Positions 18,595-29,664 of a stretch of 64,000 nucleotides of DNA are shown here, piece after piece. The position numbers and the translations under genes were made by a program. Under the pieces are notes generated by a model, which saw nothing but the letters and a program-made list of their open reading frames with translations, searched no databases and was not told the origin of the DNA. The DNA is from Actinacidiphila alni (GTDB lineage: Bacteria > Actinomycetota > Actinomycetes > Streptomycetales > Streptomycetaceae), in contig NZ_FONG01000009.1 of the NCBI RefSeq assembly GCF_900112845.1, forward strand, positions 248,001-312,000, read 5' to 3'. Positions within the stretch are counted from its first letter, which is position 1. Each line of letters opens with the position of its first letter.

Positions 18595-19383
18595 TCAACT
18601 CCCGGACGCCGCAGGGGCGGTGGGGGCGCTCACGTCGTAGTGGGAGGCGTGCGGTTCGGCTTTGAGGAGCGCGCTGAGGACTTCGGCCTTCCGTGCGCCC
18701 TGCTCGGCGCTCCCCCACATGACGCTGCGTCCGCGCGAGAGTTCGACGGTGATCCCGTCGTAGGAACGGACCCGGATCGCGGTCGCCTGGCCGTCCAGCG
18801 AATCCGGCAGATCGGCGGCGACGGCAATGGCCGCGCGCAGCAGCGTCTTTGTTCCGAAATGGCGAAGGCTCGGCGACTGGTCGGGCGTCAATTGCACGAG
18901 GGGGACGCCGTGGGGCGCGCTGTCGACGGTGGCGAATCGCACGCCGCCCGCGTCGACTTCGGTGAACTTCGCTCCGCTTTTCAGTACGGCGGAGGCCGTT
19001 CGCTCGGTGACTTTCACCCGGATCGTGTGCGGCCATGAACGCTCCACGTCCACCTGGTCGATCCGGGGCAGCGCCTTGAGCAGCCGCTTGCGGACCGCGC
19101 CGGTGTCGACGGAGATCAGCGGGCCGTCCAGCGGGACGGCCGCGGCGCTTTCGATCTGCTGCCGGGTCAGCACCTTGTTCCCGCTGACGCTCACCTTGTC
19201 GGCCCGGAACCACGACGAGCCGTACACGGCCCAGGTCCCGAACCCCACGAGGACGGCCAGTACGACGAGTACGAGGATCGCCGTCCGGCGGGTGGGAAGC
19301 GTGAGTTGCGGGCGCGGTCCGCCGGTGCCGGGCAGTGCCCCGCCCCGGTCCGCGCCGACCGGCTTCGCCTCGGTCCCGGTCAC
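18595..19383 (-). CDS. ftsQ: FtsQ/DivIB division protein
   Basis: A 262-residue bitopic protein linking cytoplasmic FtsZ to septal wall synthesis. Residues 1-32 are cytoplasmic, about 33-55 the membrane helix (AILVLVVLAVLVGFGTWAVY), 58-130 the POTRA domain (FRADKVSVSGNKVLTRQQIE) and the rest the FtsQ beta domain. The start is GTG 19383. It lies 108 bases after murG, a larger gap than elsewhere in the cluster. Confidence 0.95.
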   Translation of the reverse strand: MTGTEAKPVGADRGGALPGTGGPRPQLTLPTRRTAILVLVVLAVLVGFGTWAVYGSSWFRADKVSVSGNKVLTRQQIESAAAVPLDGPLISVDTGAVRKRLLKALPRIDQVDVERSWPHTIRVKVTERTASAVLKSGAKFTEVDAGGVRFATVDSAPHGVPLVQLTPDQSPSLRHFGTKTLLRAAIAVAADLPDSLDGQATAIRVRSYDGITVELSRGRSVMWGSAEQGARKAEVLSALLKAEPHASHYDVSAPTAPAASGS

Positions 19384-19491
19384 CTGGCCTCCCCCGCGTC
19401 GACAGATCCGGGGCCTCGCGCCCCGCGCGCCCTATCGTGCCAGGCACGGTGCGCCGCGCCGCGGGACACGCCCTCGGCGCGGCGCCCACCG

Positions 19492-20583
19492 TCAGCGGCG
19501 GCCCGCGTTGACCGCCTCGTAGACCATGCCGACCAGGAGGTCGTCCGCGTCGCGGCGGCCGAATTCGGCGGCGGCGCGGGACATGTCGTAGAGGCGGTGC
19601 GGGTCGGTGAGGACGGGCAGGACGTTGCCGAGCACCCAGTCGGGGGTCAATTCGGCGTCGTCGACCAGGAGACCGCCGCCGGCCTTGACGACCGGCTGCG
19701 CGTTGAGCCGCTGTTCACCGTTGCCGATGGGCAGCGGGACGTAGGCGGCGGGCAGTCCGACGGCGGACAGTTCCGCGACGGTCATGGCGCCGGCCCGGCA
19801 CAGCATCATGTCGGCGGCGGCGTACGCGAGATCCATCCGGTCGACGTACGGCACGGGCCGGTACGGCGGCATGCCGGGCATGTTGTCGGACCGGGGCAGT
19901 TCGTTCTTGGGGCCGACCGCGTGCAGGATCTGCACGCCCGACTGCTGGAGGCGCGGCGCGACGGTGGCGACCACCTCGTTGAGCCGCCGGGCGCCCTGGG
20001 AGCCGCCGGAGACCAGCAGGGTGGGCAGGTTCTGGTCGAGGCCGAAGGCGTGCCGGGCCTCGGGGCGGGCGGCGGCCCGGTCCAGGGTGGCGATCGTGCG
20101 GCGCAGCGGGATGCCGATGTACCGGGCGTCGCGCAGCTTGCTGTCGGGCGTGGAGACAGCGACGGCGTGCGCGTACCGCGACCCGATCTTGTTGGCCAGG
20201 CCCGGCCGGGCGTTGGCCTCGTGCACCACGATCGGCACGCCGAGCCGCTTGGCGGCCAGATAGCCGGGCAGCGCCACGTAACCGCCGAAGCCGACCACGC
20301 AGTCGGCCTTGGTGCGTTCCAGGATCTGCTCGGCGGCCTTGATGGTGCCGCGCAGCCGTCCGGGGACGGTGATCAGTTCGGGGGTGGGGCGGCGCGGCAG
20401 CGGGACGGCCGGGATCAGCGCCAGTTCATAACCGCGTTCTGGCACCAGCCGGGTCTCCAGGCCCCGCTCGGTGCCGAGGGCCGTGATGCCCACGGTCGGA
20501 TCCTGCCTGCGCAGGGCATCGGCGAGCGCGAGCGCAGGCTCGATGTGGCCGGCGGTCCCCCCACCGGCGAGTACGACATGCAC
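19492..20583 (-). CDS. murG: MurG N-acetylglucosaminyltransferase
   Basis: A 363-residue GT-B glycosyltransferase that adds GlcNAc to lipid I to make lipid II at the inner membrane face. The N-terminal G-loop [10 protein letters not shown], the second glycine loop [12 protein letters not shown] and the [11 protein letters not shown] acceptor segment are present; the UDP-GlcNAc site is in the C-terminal half ([11 protein letters not shown]). The GTG start at 20583 is 6 bases from ftsW. Length is typical. Confidence 0.97.
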   Translation of the reverse strand: MHVVLAGGGTAGHIEPALALADALRRQDPTVGITALGTERGLETRLVPERGYELALIPAVPLPRRPTPELITVPGRLRGTIKAAEQILERTKADCVVGFGGYVALPGYLAAKRLGVPIVVHEANARPGLANKIGSRYAHAVAVSTPDSKLRDARYIGIPLRRTIATLDRAAARPEARHAFGLDQNLPTLLVSGGSQGARRLNEVVATVAPRLQQSGVQILHAVGPKNELPRSDNMPGMPPYRPVPYVDRMDLAYAAADMMLCRAGAMTVAELSAVGLPAAYVPLPIGNGEQRLNAQPVVKAGGGLLVDDAELTPDWVLGNVLPVLTDPHRLYDMSRAAAEFGRRDADDLLVGMVYEAVNAGRR

Positions 20584-20589
20584 CGAAAT

Positions 20590-21873
20590 TCACCGCTCTC
20601 CGGACGGCCGCCTGGTGACGTACCGCCGCATCGTCCGTGTCATTGCCCCGCTGAAAGCACTGCGCCCCCGCATGGCCAGAGCCGCTCGCGCCCCGGGCTC
20701 GTTCCTCGCGAAGGAGATGAGCAGCCCGATCGCGAACATGGTCGGCAGGATGGCAGAACCTCCGTAGGAGAACAGCGGGAGCGGGACTCCGGCGATCGGC
20801 AGCAGACCGAGCACCGCACCGATGTTGATCACGGCCTGGGCCGTGATCCAGGTGGTCACGCCACCCGCTGCGAACCTGACGAAGGGGTCCTCCGTACGAC
20901 CGGCCACGCGGATACCCGCGTAGCCTAGTGCCGCGAAGAGGGCGAGCACCGACAGTGTCCCCGCCAGTCCCAATTCCTCCCCGGTTACGGCGAAGATGAA
21001 GTCGGTGTGCGGCTCGGGGAGTTCACCCCATTTTTCCACACTCGCGCCGAGTCCCGAGCCGAACCAGCCGCCGGAGGCGAGCGCGTAGATCCCGTGCACG
21101 GCCTGCCAGCACTGGTCGTTGGCGCCGGGGTCGGTGGCCGCGATGCAGTGCAGCCGGCCCATCCGGTTGGAGCTGGTGGCGATGGCGAGGGCGGCCAGTA
21201 CGGCGGCGGTCGACAGCACGCCGGCGAACAGCCGGGTGGGGGCGCCGGCCAGCCAGAGCATGCCGAACAGGATCGCGGTGAGGATCATCGCGGTGCCCAT
21301 GTCGCCGCCGAGCATGATCAGTCCGAGCAGCAGGAAGGTCGCGGGCACCAGCGGCACCAGCAGGTGCTTCCACTGGATCAGCAGATTCCGGTCGTTCTTG
21401 CGGGCGAGCAGGTCCGCGCCCCACAGCACGAGGGCGAGCTTGCCGAATTCGCTGGGCTGGAGCTGGAAGGGGCCGCCGACGGAGATCCAGTTGGTGTTTC
21501 CGTTGACCGTCTGCCCTATCCCCGGCACCTGCACCAGGCACATCAGGAACACCGCGCCGAGCAGCAGCGGGTAGGCCAGCGCCCGGTGCAGCTTGATCGG
21601 CATCCGGGCGGCGGCGTACAGCAGCACCGAGCCGATGGCGACCGCGAGCAGCTGCTTGCGGAAGTAGTACGTGGACGGCAGGCCGTAGCGCAGCGCCTGG
21701 ATCATCGACGCCGAGTACACCATCACCAGGCCGAGCACGGTGATCAGCAGGCTCGCGCCGACGATGACGTAATAGGCGGTCAGCGGGCGGTCCCAGGCCG
21801 CCCTGACCCGCTCGGGGAGCTTGGCGGCGCCGCGCAGCGCGCTGGGGGCGCGGGGGGACGTCTGGGCCGTCAT
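20590..21873 (-). CDS. ftsW: FtsW septal SEDS glycosyltransferase
   Basis: A 427-residue SEDS-family polytopic protein that polymerises glycan from lipid II together with FtsI. About ten membrane segments are seen; GNTNWI and QPSEFGKLALVLW are conserved SEDS motifs. A short basic cytoplasmic N-terminus precedes the first helix. ATG 21873 is chosen because GGAGG lies five bases upstream; an earlier in-frame start at 21903 lacks one. It follows murD by 39 bases. Confidence 0.96.
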   Translation of the reverse strand: MTAQTSPRAPSALRGAAKLPERVRAAWDRPLTAYYVIVGASLLITVLGLVMVYSASMIQALRYGLPSTYYFRKQLLAVAIGSVLLYAAARMPIKLHRALAYPLLLGAVFLMCLVQVPGIGQTVNGNTNWISVGGPFQLQPSEFGKLALVLWGADLLARKNDRNLLIQWKHLLVPLVPATFLLLGLIMLGGDMGTAMILTAILFGMLWLAGAPTRLFAGVLSTAAVLAALAIATSSNRMGRLHCIAATDPGANDQCWQAVHGIYALASGGWFGSGLGASVEKWGELPEPHTDFIFAVTGEELGLAGTLSVLALFAALGYAGIRVAGRTEDPFVRFAAGGVTTWITAQAVINIGAVLGLLPIAGVPLPLFSYGGSAILPTMFAIGLLISFARNEPGARAALAMRGRSAFSGAMTRTMRRYVTRRPSGER

Positions 21874-21912
21874 GGGACCTCCATCGGGGCGGGGCCGCCG
21901 CACCGCACGCGG

Positions 21913-23372
21913 CTAGGGCCTGCCGGGCTCTTCGCTGTCACCGGCGCCCAGGCTCCGTACGGCGTCCGCGAACATGTCGCCGCGCTGGTTGTAGTTGGCG
22001 AACATGTCCATCGACGCGCAGGCCGGTGCCAGCAGCACGGTGTCACCGGGTTCTGCCCGGTCGCGGGCCACGGCGACCGCCGCGGCCATCGCCCCAGTGT
22101 CGGTCCGGCCCAGCTCGACCACCGGGACCTGGGGGGCGTGTCGCGCGAGCGCTTCGCGGATCAGGGCCCGGTCGGCGCCGATCAGCACGGCGGCGCGCAG
22201 CCGGTCGGCGGACTTGACGACCAGGTCGTCGAACTCGGCGCCCTTGGCGAGGCCGCCGGCGATCCACACGATCGACGGGTACGCGGCCAGCGAGGCTTCC
22301 GCCGCATGGGTGTTGGTGGCCTTGGAGTCGTCGACCCAGGTGACGCCGTCGAAGGCGGCGACCTCGGCGATCCGGTGCGCGTCCGGGCGGAAGGCGCGCA
22401 GGCCCTCGCGGACGGCGGCCGGTTCCACGCCGTAGGCGCGGGCCAGGGCGGCGGCGGCCAGGGCGTTGGCGATGTTGTGCGGGGCCGGCGGGTTGACGTC
22501 GGCGGTCTCGGCCAGTTCCTGGGCGCTGTTCCTGCGGTCCTCGACGAAGGCGCGGTCGACCAGGATGCCGTCCACGACGCCGAATTCGGACGGCCGGGGC
22601 GCCTCCAGCGTGAAGCCGATGGCCCGGCAGCCCTCTTCGACGTCGGCCTCGCGGACCAGCCGTTCGGTCTCCGGGTCCGCGGTGTTGTAGACGCAGGCGA
22701 CCTGATTGCCCTGGAAGATCCGGCCCTTGTCGGCCGCGTACGCCGCCATCGAGCCGTGCCAGTCCAGGTGGTCGGGCGCGAGGTTGAGGACGGCCGCGGA
22801 GTGCGGGCGGATGCTGGGCGCCCAGTGCAGCTGGTAGCTGGACAGTTCGACGGCGAGGACGTCGTACTCGGGCTCGCCGAGCACCACGTCGAAGAGCGAG
22901 ACGCCGATGTTGCCGACGGCCGCGGTGCGCAGGCCCGCCGCGGTGAGGATCGCGGCGAGCATGCGGGTGGTGGTGGTCTTGCCGTTGGTGCCGGTGACGG
23001 CCAGCCAGGGCGCCGCCTTTCTGTCCGGCCTGGACTCGCGCAGCCGCCAGGCCAGTTCGACGTCGCCCCACACCTCCACGCCCGCCTGTGCGGCGGCCGT
23101 GAACAGCGGGCTGCTCGGCTTCCAGCCGGGCGTGGTGACGACGAGGTCGGTGCCGTCGGGCAGGGTGTCGCCGTCGCCGAGGCGTACGGCGACGCCGAGC
23201 GCCTCCAGCTCGGCGGCCTCGGCCCGCTGCCGCTCCCCCGCGACACCGTTGACGACGGTGACGCGGGCGCCCAGCGCGTGCAGGGCCTTGGCGGCGGGCA
23301 CGCCGGAGACGCCGAGCCCGGCGACGGTGACGTGCTTGCCCGCGAGATCAAGGGCGGGTGCGGCGCCGGCCG

Positions 23373-23376
<4 letters not shown>
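21913..23376 (-). CDS. murD: UDP-N-acetylmuramoyl-L-alanine:D-glutamate ligase
   Basis: A 487-residue ATP-dependent ligase adding D-Glu to UDP-MurNAc-L-Ala. The N-terminal nucleotide-binding domain starts [12 protein letters not shown], the P-loop is TGTNGKTTT near residue 128, and the C-terminal domain carries DDSKATN. The ATG at 23376 overlaps the mraY stop (ATGA), implying coupled translation. Confidence 0.96.
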
Positions 23377-24433
<1,057 letters not shown>

Positions 24434-24437
<4 letters not shown>

Positions 24438-25894
24438 AGGGCGGCACCCTCACGGGCCGTGTTGCCGAGGCCGTCGGCCTCGGTCAGCGCCAGCGCGACG
24501 GCTTCCAGGCCGACCGACCTCGATGCCTTCACCAGTACGACGTCGCCCGGGCGCACTTCGCTGCGCAACAGGTCGATCGCCGCCTCCGCGTCGGACACGT
24601 GCACCGACTCCTCACCCCACGAACCCTCGTTATAGGCGCCCATTTGCAGCCAGGCGGCTTCGGTACCGCCCACGGCCACGAGCTTGCTGACGTTGAGCCG
24701 GACGGCCAGCCGCCCCACCGCGTCGTGCTCGGCGAGTGCTTCCCCGCCGAGTTCGGCCATCTGTCCGAGCACCGCCCACGTGCGTCCCCCTGCCGCCTTC
24801 GAGGACCGGCCCATCGCGACCAGTGCGCGCAGGGCGGCCCTCATGGATTCGGGGTTCGCGTTGTAGGCGTCGTTGACGACCGTCACGCCGTCGGGCCGCT
24901 CGGTGACCTCCATGCGCCAGCGGGAGAGCGTGCCGGCCGCGGAGAGCGCGGTGGCGATCTCGTTGACGGGCATGCCCAGTTCACGGGCGACGGTGGCCGC
25001 GGCGAGCGCGTTCGACACGTGGTGCTCACCGTACAGGCGCAAGGTCACCTCGGCGCACCCGGTGGGTGTTCGGAGGCCGAAGACGGCCTGACCCCGTTCG
25101 TTGAGCCGGACGTTCTCCGCGGTCACCTCGACCGGTACGCCGTCGACGTCGGTGGCGTGCTCGCCGAAGTACACGACGCGCGCCGTCGTACGGGAGGCCA
25201 TGGCGCGTACCAGCGGGTCGTCGGCGTTGAGCACGGCGATACCGCCGTCGGCCGCGGCGGGCAGCGCCTCGACGAGTTCGCCCTTGGCCTGCGCGATCTG
25301 CTCCTTGCCGCCGAACTCGCCGATGTGCGCGGAGCCGACGTTGAGCACCAGGCCGATCCGCGGCGGGGTGAGCCCGGTGAGGTAGCGGATGTGGCCGATG
25401 CCGCGGGCGCCCATCTCCAGCACCAGGTGCCGGGTGTGCTCGTCGGCGCTGAGCGCGGTCAGCGGCAGCCCGATCTCGTTGTTGAGCGAGCCGGGGGTCC
25501 ACACGGTCGGCGCGTGCCGTTGCAGGAGCTGCGCGATGAGGTCCTTGGTGCTGGTCTTGCCCGCGGACCCGGTGAGCGCCACCACGGTGGCGCCCAGCCG
25601 CTCGATGACGTACTTGGCGAGGGCGCCGAGCGCGGTCTGCACGTCGTCCACGACGATCGCGGGGACGCCGACCGGCCGGGTGCCGAGCACCGCCACGGCG
25701 CCCGCCGCGACCACGTCGGCGGCGAAGTCGTGGCCGTCGGCCCGGGCGCCGGCGAAGGCCACGAAGAGGGCGCCCGGCACCACTTCGCGGGAGTCCTTGA
25801 CCACCGGACCCGTGACCGTCACGTCGGTGTCCGGTATGTCGTGCGTGCTCCCGCCGACCGCGCGTGCGACCTCGGCGAGGGTGAGGGGGATCAC
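24434..25894 (-). CDS. murF: UDP-MurNAc-tripeptide:D-Ala-D-Ala ligase
   Basis: A 486-residue Mur ligase adding D-Ala-D-Ala. The P-loop is [11 protein letters not shown] near residue 118; [11 protein letters not shown] in the C-terminal half is the MurF signature. The GTG at 25894 is read from the sequence CAGTGATCC, overlapping the murE stop; longer in-frame starts would overlap murE heavily. Coupled to murE and mraY. Confidence 0.96.
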
Positions 25895-27513
25895 TGTGCT
25901 TGTCGGTCCTTCTCGATCACGGCGCGCAGCACCTCTCGGTCGTCGAAGGGGCGTACCACTCCGGCGATGTCCTGGCCCTGCTCGTGGCCCTTGCCCGCCA
26001 CCACCACGATGTCGCCGGGCTCGGCCCGGGCGACGGCGGCGGCGATGGCGTCGGCCCTGTCGGGTTCGACGATGACGTGTCCGCGCTGGCCCGCGGGTAC
26101 GTCGCACGCTCCGGCGAGCATCGCGGCGAGGATGGCCAGCGGGTCCTCCGACCGCGGGTTGTCCGAGGTCAGTACGGCGGTGTCGGCGAGACGTGCGAGC
26201 GCGGCGCCCATCGGGCCGCGCTTGGTGGTGTCGCGGTCGCCGCCGCAGCCGAGGACCGCGTGGATCCGGCCCTCGGTGGTCTTGCGCAGCGCGCGCAGCA
26301 TCAGCTCCACGGCGTCGGTCTTGTGCGCGTAGTCGACGACCGCCAGATACGGCTGGCCGGCGTCGACGCGCTCCAGGCGGCCGGGGACGCCGGGCACGGC
26401 GGCGATGCCGTCGGCGGCGGTCTGCGGGTCCAGGCCCGCGGCGGCCAGCGCGGTGATCGCGGCGAGCGTGTTGGCGACGTTGAAGGGGCCGGGAAGGGGC
26501 GCGGTGGCGTCCACCCGTTCGCCCTTGGGGCCGAGCACGGTGAAGGTGCTGCCCTGGAGCCCGGCACGGATGTCCTCGGCCCGCCAGTCGGCGTCGAGCC
26601 GGCCCTCGGCGGAGAAGGTGACCAGCGGCACGCTCGCCTCGCCGACCAGCCGGCGGCCGTACGCGTCGTCCAGATTGACCACGCCGAGCCTGCTGCGGCG
26701 CGGGGTGAACAGCTGCGCCTTGGCCTGGAAGTAGTCCTCCATGCCGGCGTGGAATTCCATGTGCTCGGGGCTGAGGTTGTTGAAGACGGCCACATCAAAA
26801 ACAGCTCCGTCGACCCGGCCGAGCACCAGCGCGTGGCTGGAGACCTCCATGACGACGGACTCGACGCCGCGTTCGCGCATCACCGCGAACAGCGCCTGGA
26901 GGTCGGTGGCCTCGGGGGTGGTGCGCTCGCTCTTGATCCGCTCGTCGCCGATCCGGGTCTCGACGGTGCCGATGAGGCCGGTGCCGCCGTCCCGGGTGGC
27001 GCGCAGGCCCCCCTCCACGAGGTAAGAGGTGGTGGTCTTGCCCGAGGTACCGGTGATCCCGATCCGCAGCATGCCCTCGCCGGGCTCGTCGTAGACGGCG
27101 GCGGCCAGCGCGCCCATCCGGGCCCGCGGGTCGTCCACGGTCAGCACGGGCAGGCCGGTGGCGGCCGCGCGGTCGGTGCCGGCCGGGTCGGTCAGTACGG
27201 CGACGGCTCCGGCGTCGGCGGCCTGGGCGGCGAAGTCCGCGCCGTGGAAGCGGGCGCCGGGCAGCGCCGCGTAGATGTCACCGGGGCGCACCGCACGCGA
27301 GTCGTGGGTGATGCCGGTGACCGGCGCGGTCGGGCCGTCCGGCAGCCGCGTACCGAGGCGGCCGGCGAATTCCGGCAGGTCGGTGAGTTCGCGCAGCGTT
27401 TTGGGGCGGATACGCGTCGGGCGCGGGGCGCCCGGCGGGGTGAGGGTGGATTGATCGGCTGTGGGCACGGCGGTGAGGTTACCGGGCGCGCCGGGGTGGG
27501 AGCCAAAATTCAT
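25891..27513 (-). CDS. murE: UDP-MurNAc-L-Ala-D-Glu:diaminopimelate ligase
   Basis: A 540-residue Mur ligase adding diaminopimelate. The P-loop TGTSGKTTTSY is at about residue 147, the carbamylated-Lys region follows (TTPEATDLQALF), and the third-residue selector is SDNPRSEDP. DNPR is the motif of DAP-adding enzymes as opposed to the Lys-adding ones. The first 40 residues are a disordered extension. ATG 27513 is two bases after the ftsI stop; an inner GTG (VPTADQS) is a possible alternative. Confidence 0.95.
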   Translation of the reverse strand: MNFGSHPGAPGNLTAVPTADQSTLTPPGAPRPTRIRPKTLRELTDLPEFAGRLGTRLPDGPTAPVTGITHDSRAVRPGDIYAALPGARFHGADFAAQAADAGAVAVLTDPAGTDRAAATGLPVLTVDDPRARMGALAAAVYDEPGEGMLRIGITGTSGKTTTSYLVEGGLRATRDGGTGLIGTVETRIGDERIKSERTTPEATDLQALFAVMRERGVESVVMEVSSHALVLGRVDGAVFDVAVFNNLSPEHMEFHAGMEDYFQAKAQLFTPRRSRLGVVNLDDAYGRRLVGEASVPLVTFSAEGRLDADWRAEDIRAGLQGSTFTVLGPKGERVDATAPLPGPFNVANTLAAITALAAAGLDPQTAADGIAAVPGVPGRLERVDAGQPYLAVVDYAHKTDAVELMLRALRKTTEGRIHAVLGCGGDRDTTKRGPMGAALARLADTAVLTSDNPRSEDPLAILAAMLAGACDVPAGQRGHVIVEPDRADAIAAAVARAEPGDIVVVAGKGHEQGQDIAGVVRPFDDREVLRAVIEKDRQAQ

Positions 27514-27515
27514 GA

Positions 27516-29660
27516 TCACCGTGCCTTGTCGGTGCCGGGCTTCGCCGTCGCCGCGGGGGGCGCGGGCGTCGCCGGGTCGAAGTCGATCGGCAGGTGGGGG
27601 GCCTTGCTGCCGGACGGCGGGACCTTCAGGGTCTTCAGGGCGAATTCCATGACCTGCTTGAAGACAGGCCCGCAGATGGAACCGCCGAAGTAGCTGCCCT
27701 TCGTCGGGTTCTGGATGACGCAGGAGACCGTGACGCGCGGGTTGTCGGCGGGCGCGAAGCCGAAGAAGGACGAGGTGTAGCCCTTGTAGCGGCCGGTCTC
27801 CGGGTCCACCCGGTTGGCCGTACCGGTCTTGCCCGCCACGCGGTAGCCGTCGATCCGGGCGTTGAGTCCTGTGCCCTGTTCGTCGCCGACGACCGACTCC
27901 AGCATCGTGGAGAGCGTCTTGGCGGTCTGGGTGCTGACCACCCGGGTCTTCTTCGGCGGGTCGGCCGGTACGTAGCGGCCGTCGGGCCCGGTGGTGCCGC
28001 GGATCAGCGTGGGCTGGACGCGGACGCCCCCGTTGGCGATCGTCGAGTAGACCGAGGTGGCCTGGAGGGCGTTGACCGACAGGCCCTGGCCGAACGGGAT
28101 GGTGAACTGCTGCGAGGCGTTCCAGTCCTTGGGCTGGGCCAGGATGCCGGGCGTCTCGCCGGGGAAGCCGATGCCGGTGGGGTCGCCGATGCCGAATTTC
28201 TTCAGGTACGAGTAGAGCACCTGGTTGGCCTGCGGCTGGGTCTTGCCCAGGTGCTGGCTGGCCAGGATGGTGCCGATGTTGCTGGACTTGGCGAGCACCC
28301 CGTTGAGCGTGAGGTACCAGGTGCCGTGGTCGACGTCGTCGTGGAAGACCCGGTCGGCGCGCGGCAGGGTGCCGGGCACGGTGACCCGGGTCTCGGGGGT
28401 GGCGGTGCCGGTGTCGAGGATCGCGGCCATCGACATCAGCTTGCTGACGCTGCCGGGCTCGTACGCGTCCTGCATCGCCGCGTTGCCGAGCGCGCGGGGG
28501 TCGGCGTGGGCGAGGTCGCCGGGGTCGAAGCCGGGGGCGTCGGCCATGGCCAGCACCTCGCCGGTCCTGGAGTCCTGGACGACGACGTAGCCGCGGTCGG
28601 CCTTGGACTTCTTCACCTGGGCGCTGATCGCGCTCTGCGCGGCCCACTGGATGTCGCGGTCCAGGGTGAGTTCGACGTCGGAGCCGGGCACCGCGGGGTG
28701 TTCCTGGACGCCCGCGGTGGGCACCTGGCGGCCGTCCGACTGGGCGTAGCGGATCTTGCCGTTCTTGCCCGCGAGTTCCTTGTTGAGCATCGATTCGAGG
28801 CCGCCGCCGCCCGTGCCCTGGCTGTTGACGAAGCCGATGACGCCCGCGGCCAGGTCGCCGCCGGGGTAGACCCGCTTGGTGTGGGTCTCGCTGAAGACGC
28901 CGGCCAGCACATTGGCGCCCTGGCCCTTGGCGGCCTTGGCCGCGAAGGCGTTCTTGAGGTCCTTGATCTGGTTCCAGACCTGCGGCGACTGCTGCCGGGC
29001 GACGATCTGGTAGCGCGACTTGGGGGTGGCCAGCGCCTTGGCGATGGCCGTCGGGTCGCCGCCGACGATCGGCGCGAGCAGTTCCGCGGCCTGCTGCGGC
29101 GCGTCCTTGGTCTTCGTCTGGGCGGGCGTGAACAGATACGGGTCGGCGGTGATGTCGTACGCGTCCACGGTGGTGGCCAGGTCGACGCCGGAGCGGTCGG
29201 TGATCGTGCCGCGGTCGGCGGTGACGTCGTGGGTGACCCAGCGGTTGACGGCGGCCTTCGCCGCGTAGCTGGAGGCGTCCACGGCCTGCACCTGGAGCAG
29301 CCGGATCACGAAGGCGGCCATCACGAGGGTGAGGGCGACGCCGACCAGGCGCAGTCGGGGCCGGGGCCGGCCGAGCCGGACCAGCCGCGGGCCCCTGGGC
29401 GGCGGCGCGGGCCGACGCTGCCGCGGGGCGGCGGGGCGCGGCGCCTGGCGCTGCGCGGCGGCGCGAGCGCCGTCGGCGCGGGCTTCGGGGCGGGGGCGGC
29501 GGACGCGGCCGGCGGCTCCGGCGGAGCCCGCGCTTCCGGCGCTCCGGGGGCTGCTCGCTCTCCCGGTTCCCCCGGCGCCCCCGACTCCTCCGGCGCCGCG
29601 GGGGCGCGGCGCGCCGGGACGCGGGGCGCGGCCCGGCTGCGGTCGTCTCGGCTCGCTCAC
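27516..29660 (-). CDS. ftsI: FtsI septal class B penicillin-binding protein
   Basis: A 714-residue transpeptidase cross-linking septal peptidoglycan with FtsW. After a 105-residue cytoplasmic extension rich in Pro, Arg, Gly and Ala comes the membrane helix (VGVALTLVMAAFVIRLLQV), the dimerisation domain, then the penicillin-binding domain with SxxK in GSVSKLMS, SxN in KSSNIGT and KTG in AGKTGTAN. I chose GTG 29660 because AGGTGA lies just upstream. It begins 4 bases after the ftsL stop region. Confidence 0.96.
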   Translation of the reverse strand: MSEPRRPQPGRAPRPGAPRPRGAGGVGGAGGTGRASSPRSAGSAGSAGAAGRVRRPRPEARADGARAAAQRQAPRPAAPRQRRPAPPPRGPRLVRLGRPRPRLRLVGVALTLVMAAFVIRLLQVQAVDASSYAAKAAVNRWVTHDVTADRGTITDRSGVDLATTVDAYDITADPYLFTPAQTKTKDAPQQAAELLAPIVGGDPTAIAKALATPKSRYQIVARQQSPQVWNQIKDLKNAFAAKAAKGQGANVLAGVFSETHTKRVYPGGDLAAGVIGFVNSQGTGGGGLESMLNKELAGKNGKIRYAQSDGRQVPTAGVQEHPAVPGSDVELTLDRDIQWAAQSAISAQVKKSKADRGYVVVQDSRTGEVLAMADAPGFDPGDLAHADPRALGNAAMQDAYEPGSVSKLMSMAAILDTGTATPETRVTVPGTLPRADRVFHDDVDHGTWYLTLNGVLAKSSNIGTILASQHLGKTQPQANQVLYSYLKKFGIGDPTGIGFPGETPGILAQPKDWNASQQFTIPFGQGLSVNALQATSVYSTIANGGVRVQPTLIRGTTGPDGRYVPADPPKKTRVVSTQTAKTLSTMLESVVGDEQGTGLNARIDGYRVAGKTGTANRVDPETGRYKGYTSSFFGFAPADNPRVTVSCVIQNPTKGSYFGGSICGPVFKQVMEFALKTLKVPPSGSKAPHLPIDFDPATPAPPAATAKPGTDKAR

Positions 29661-29664
29661 GAAG

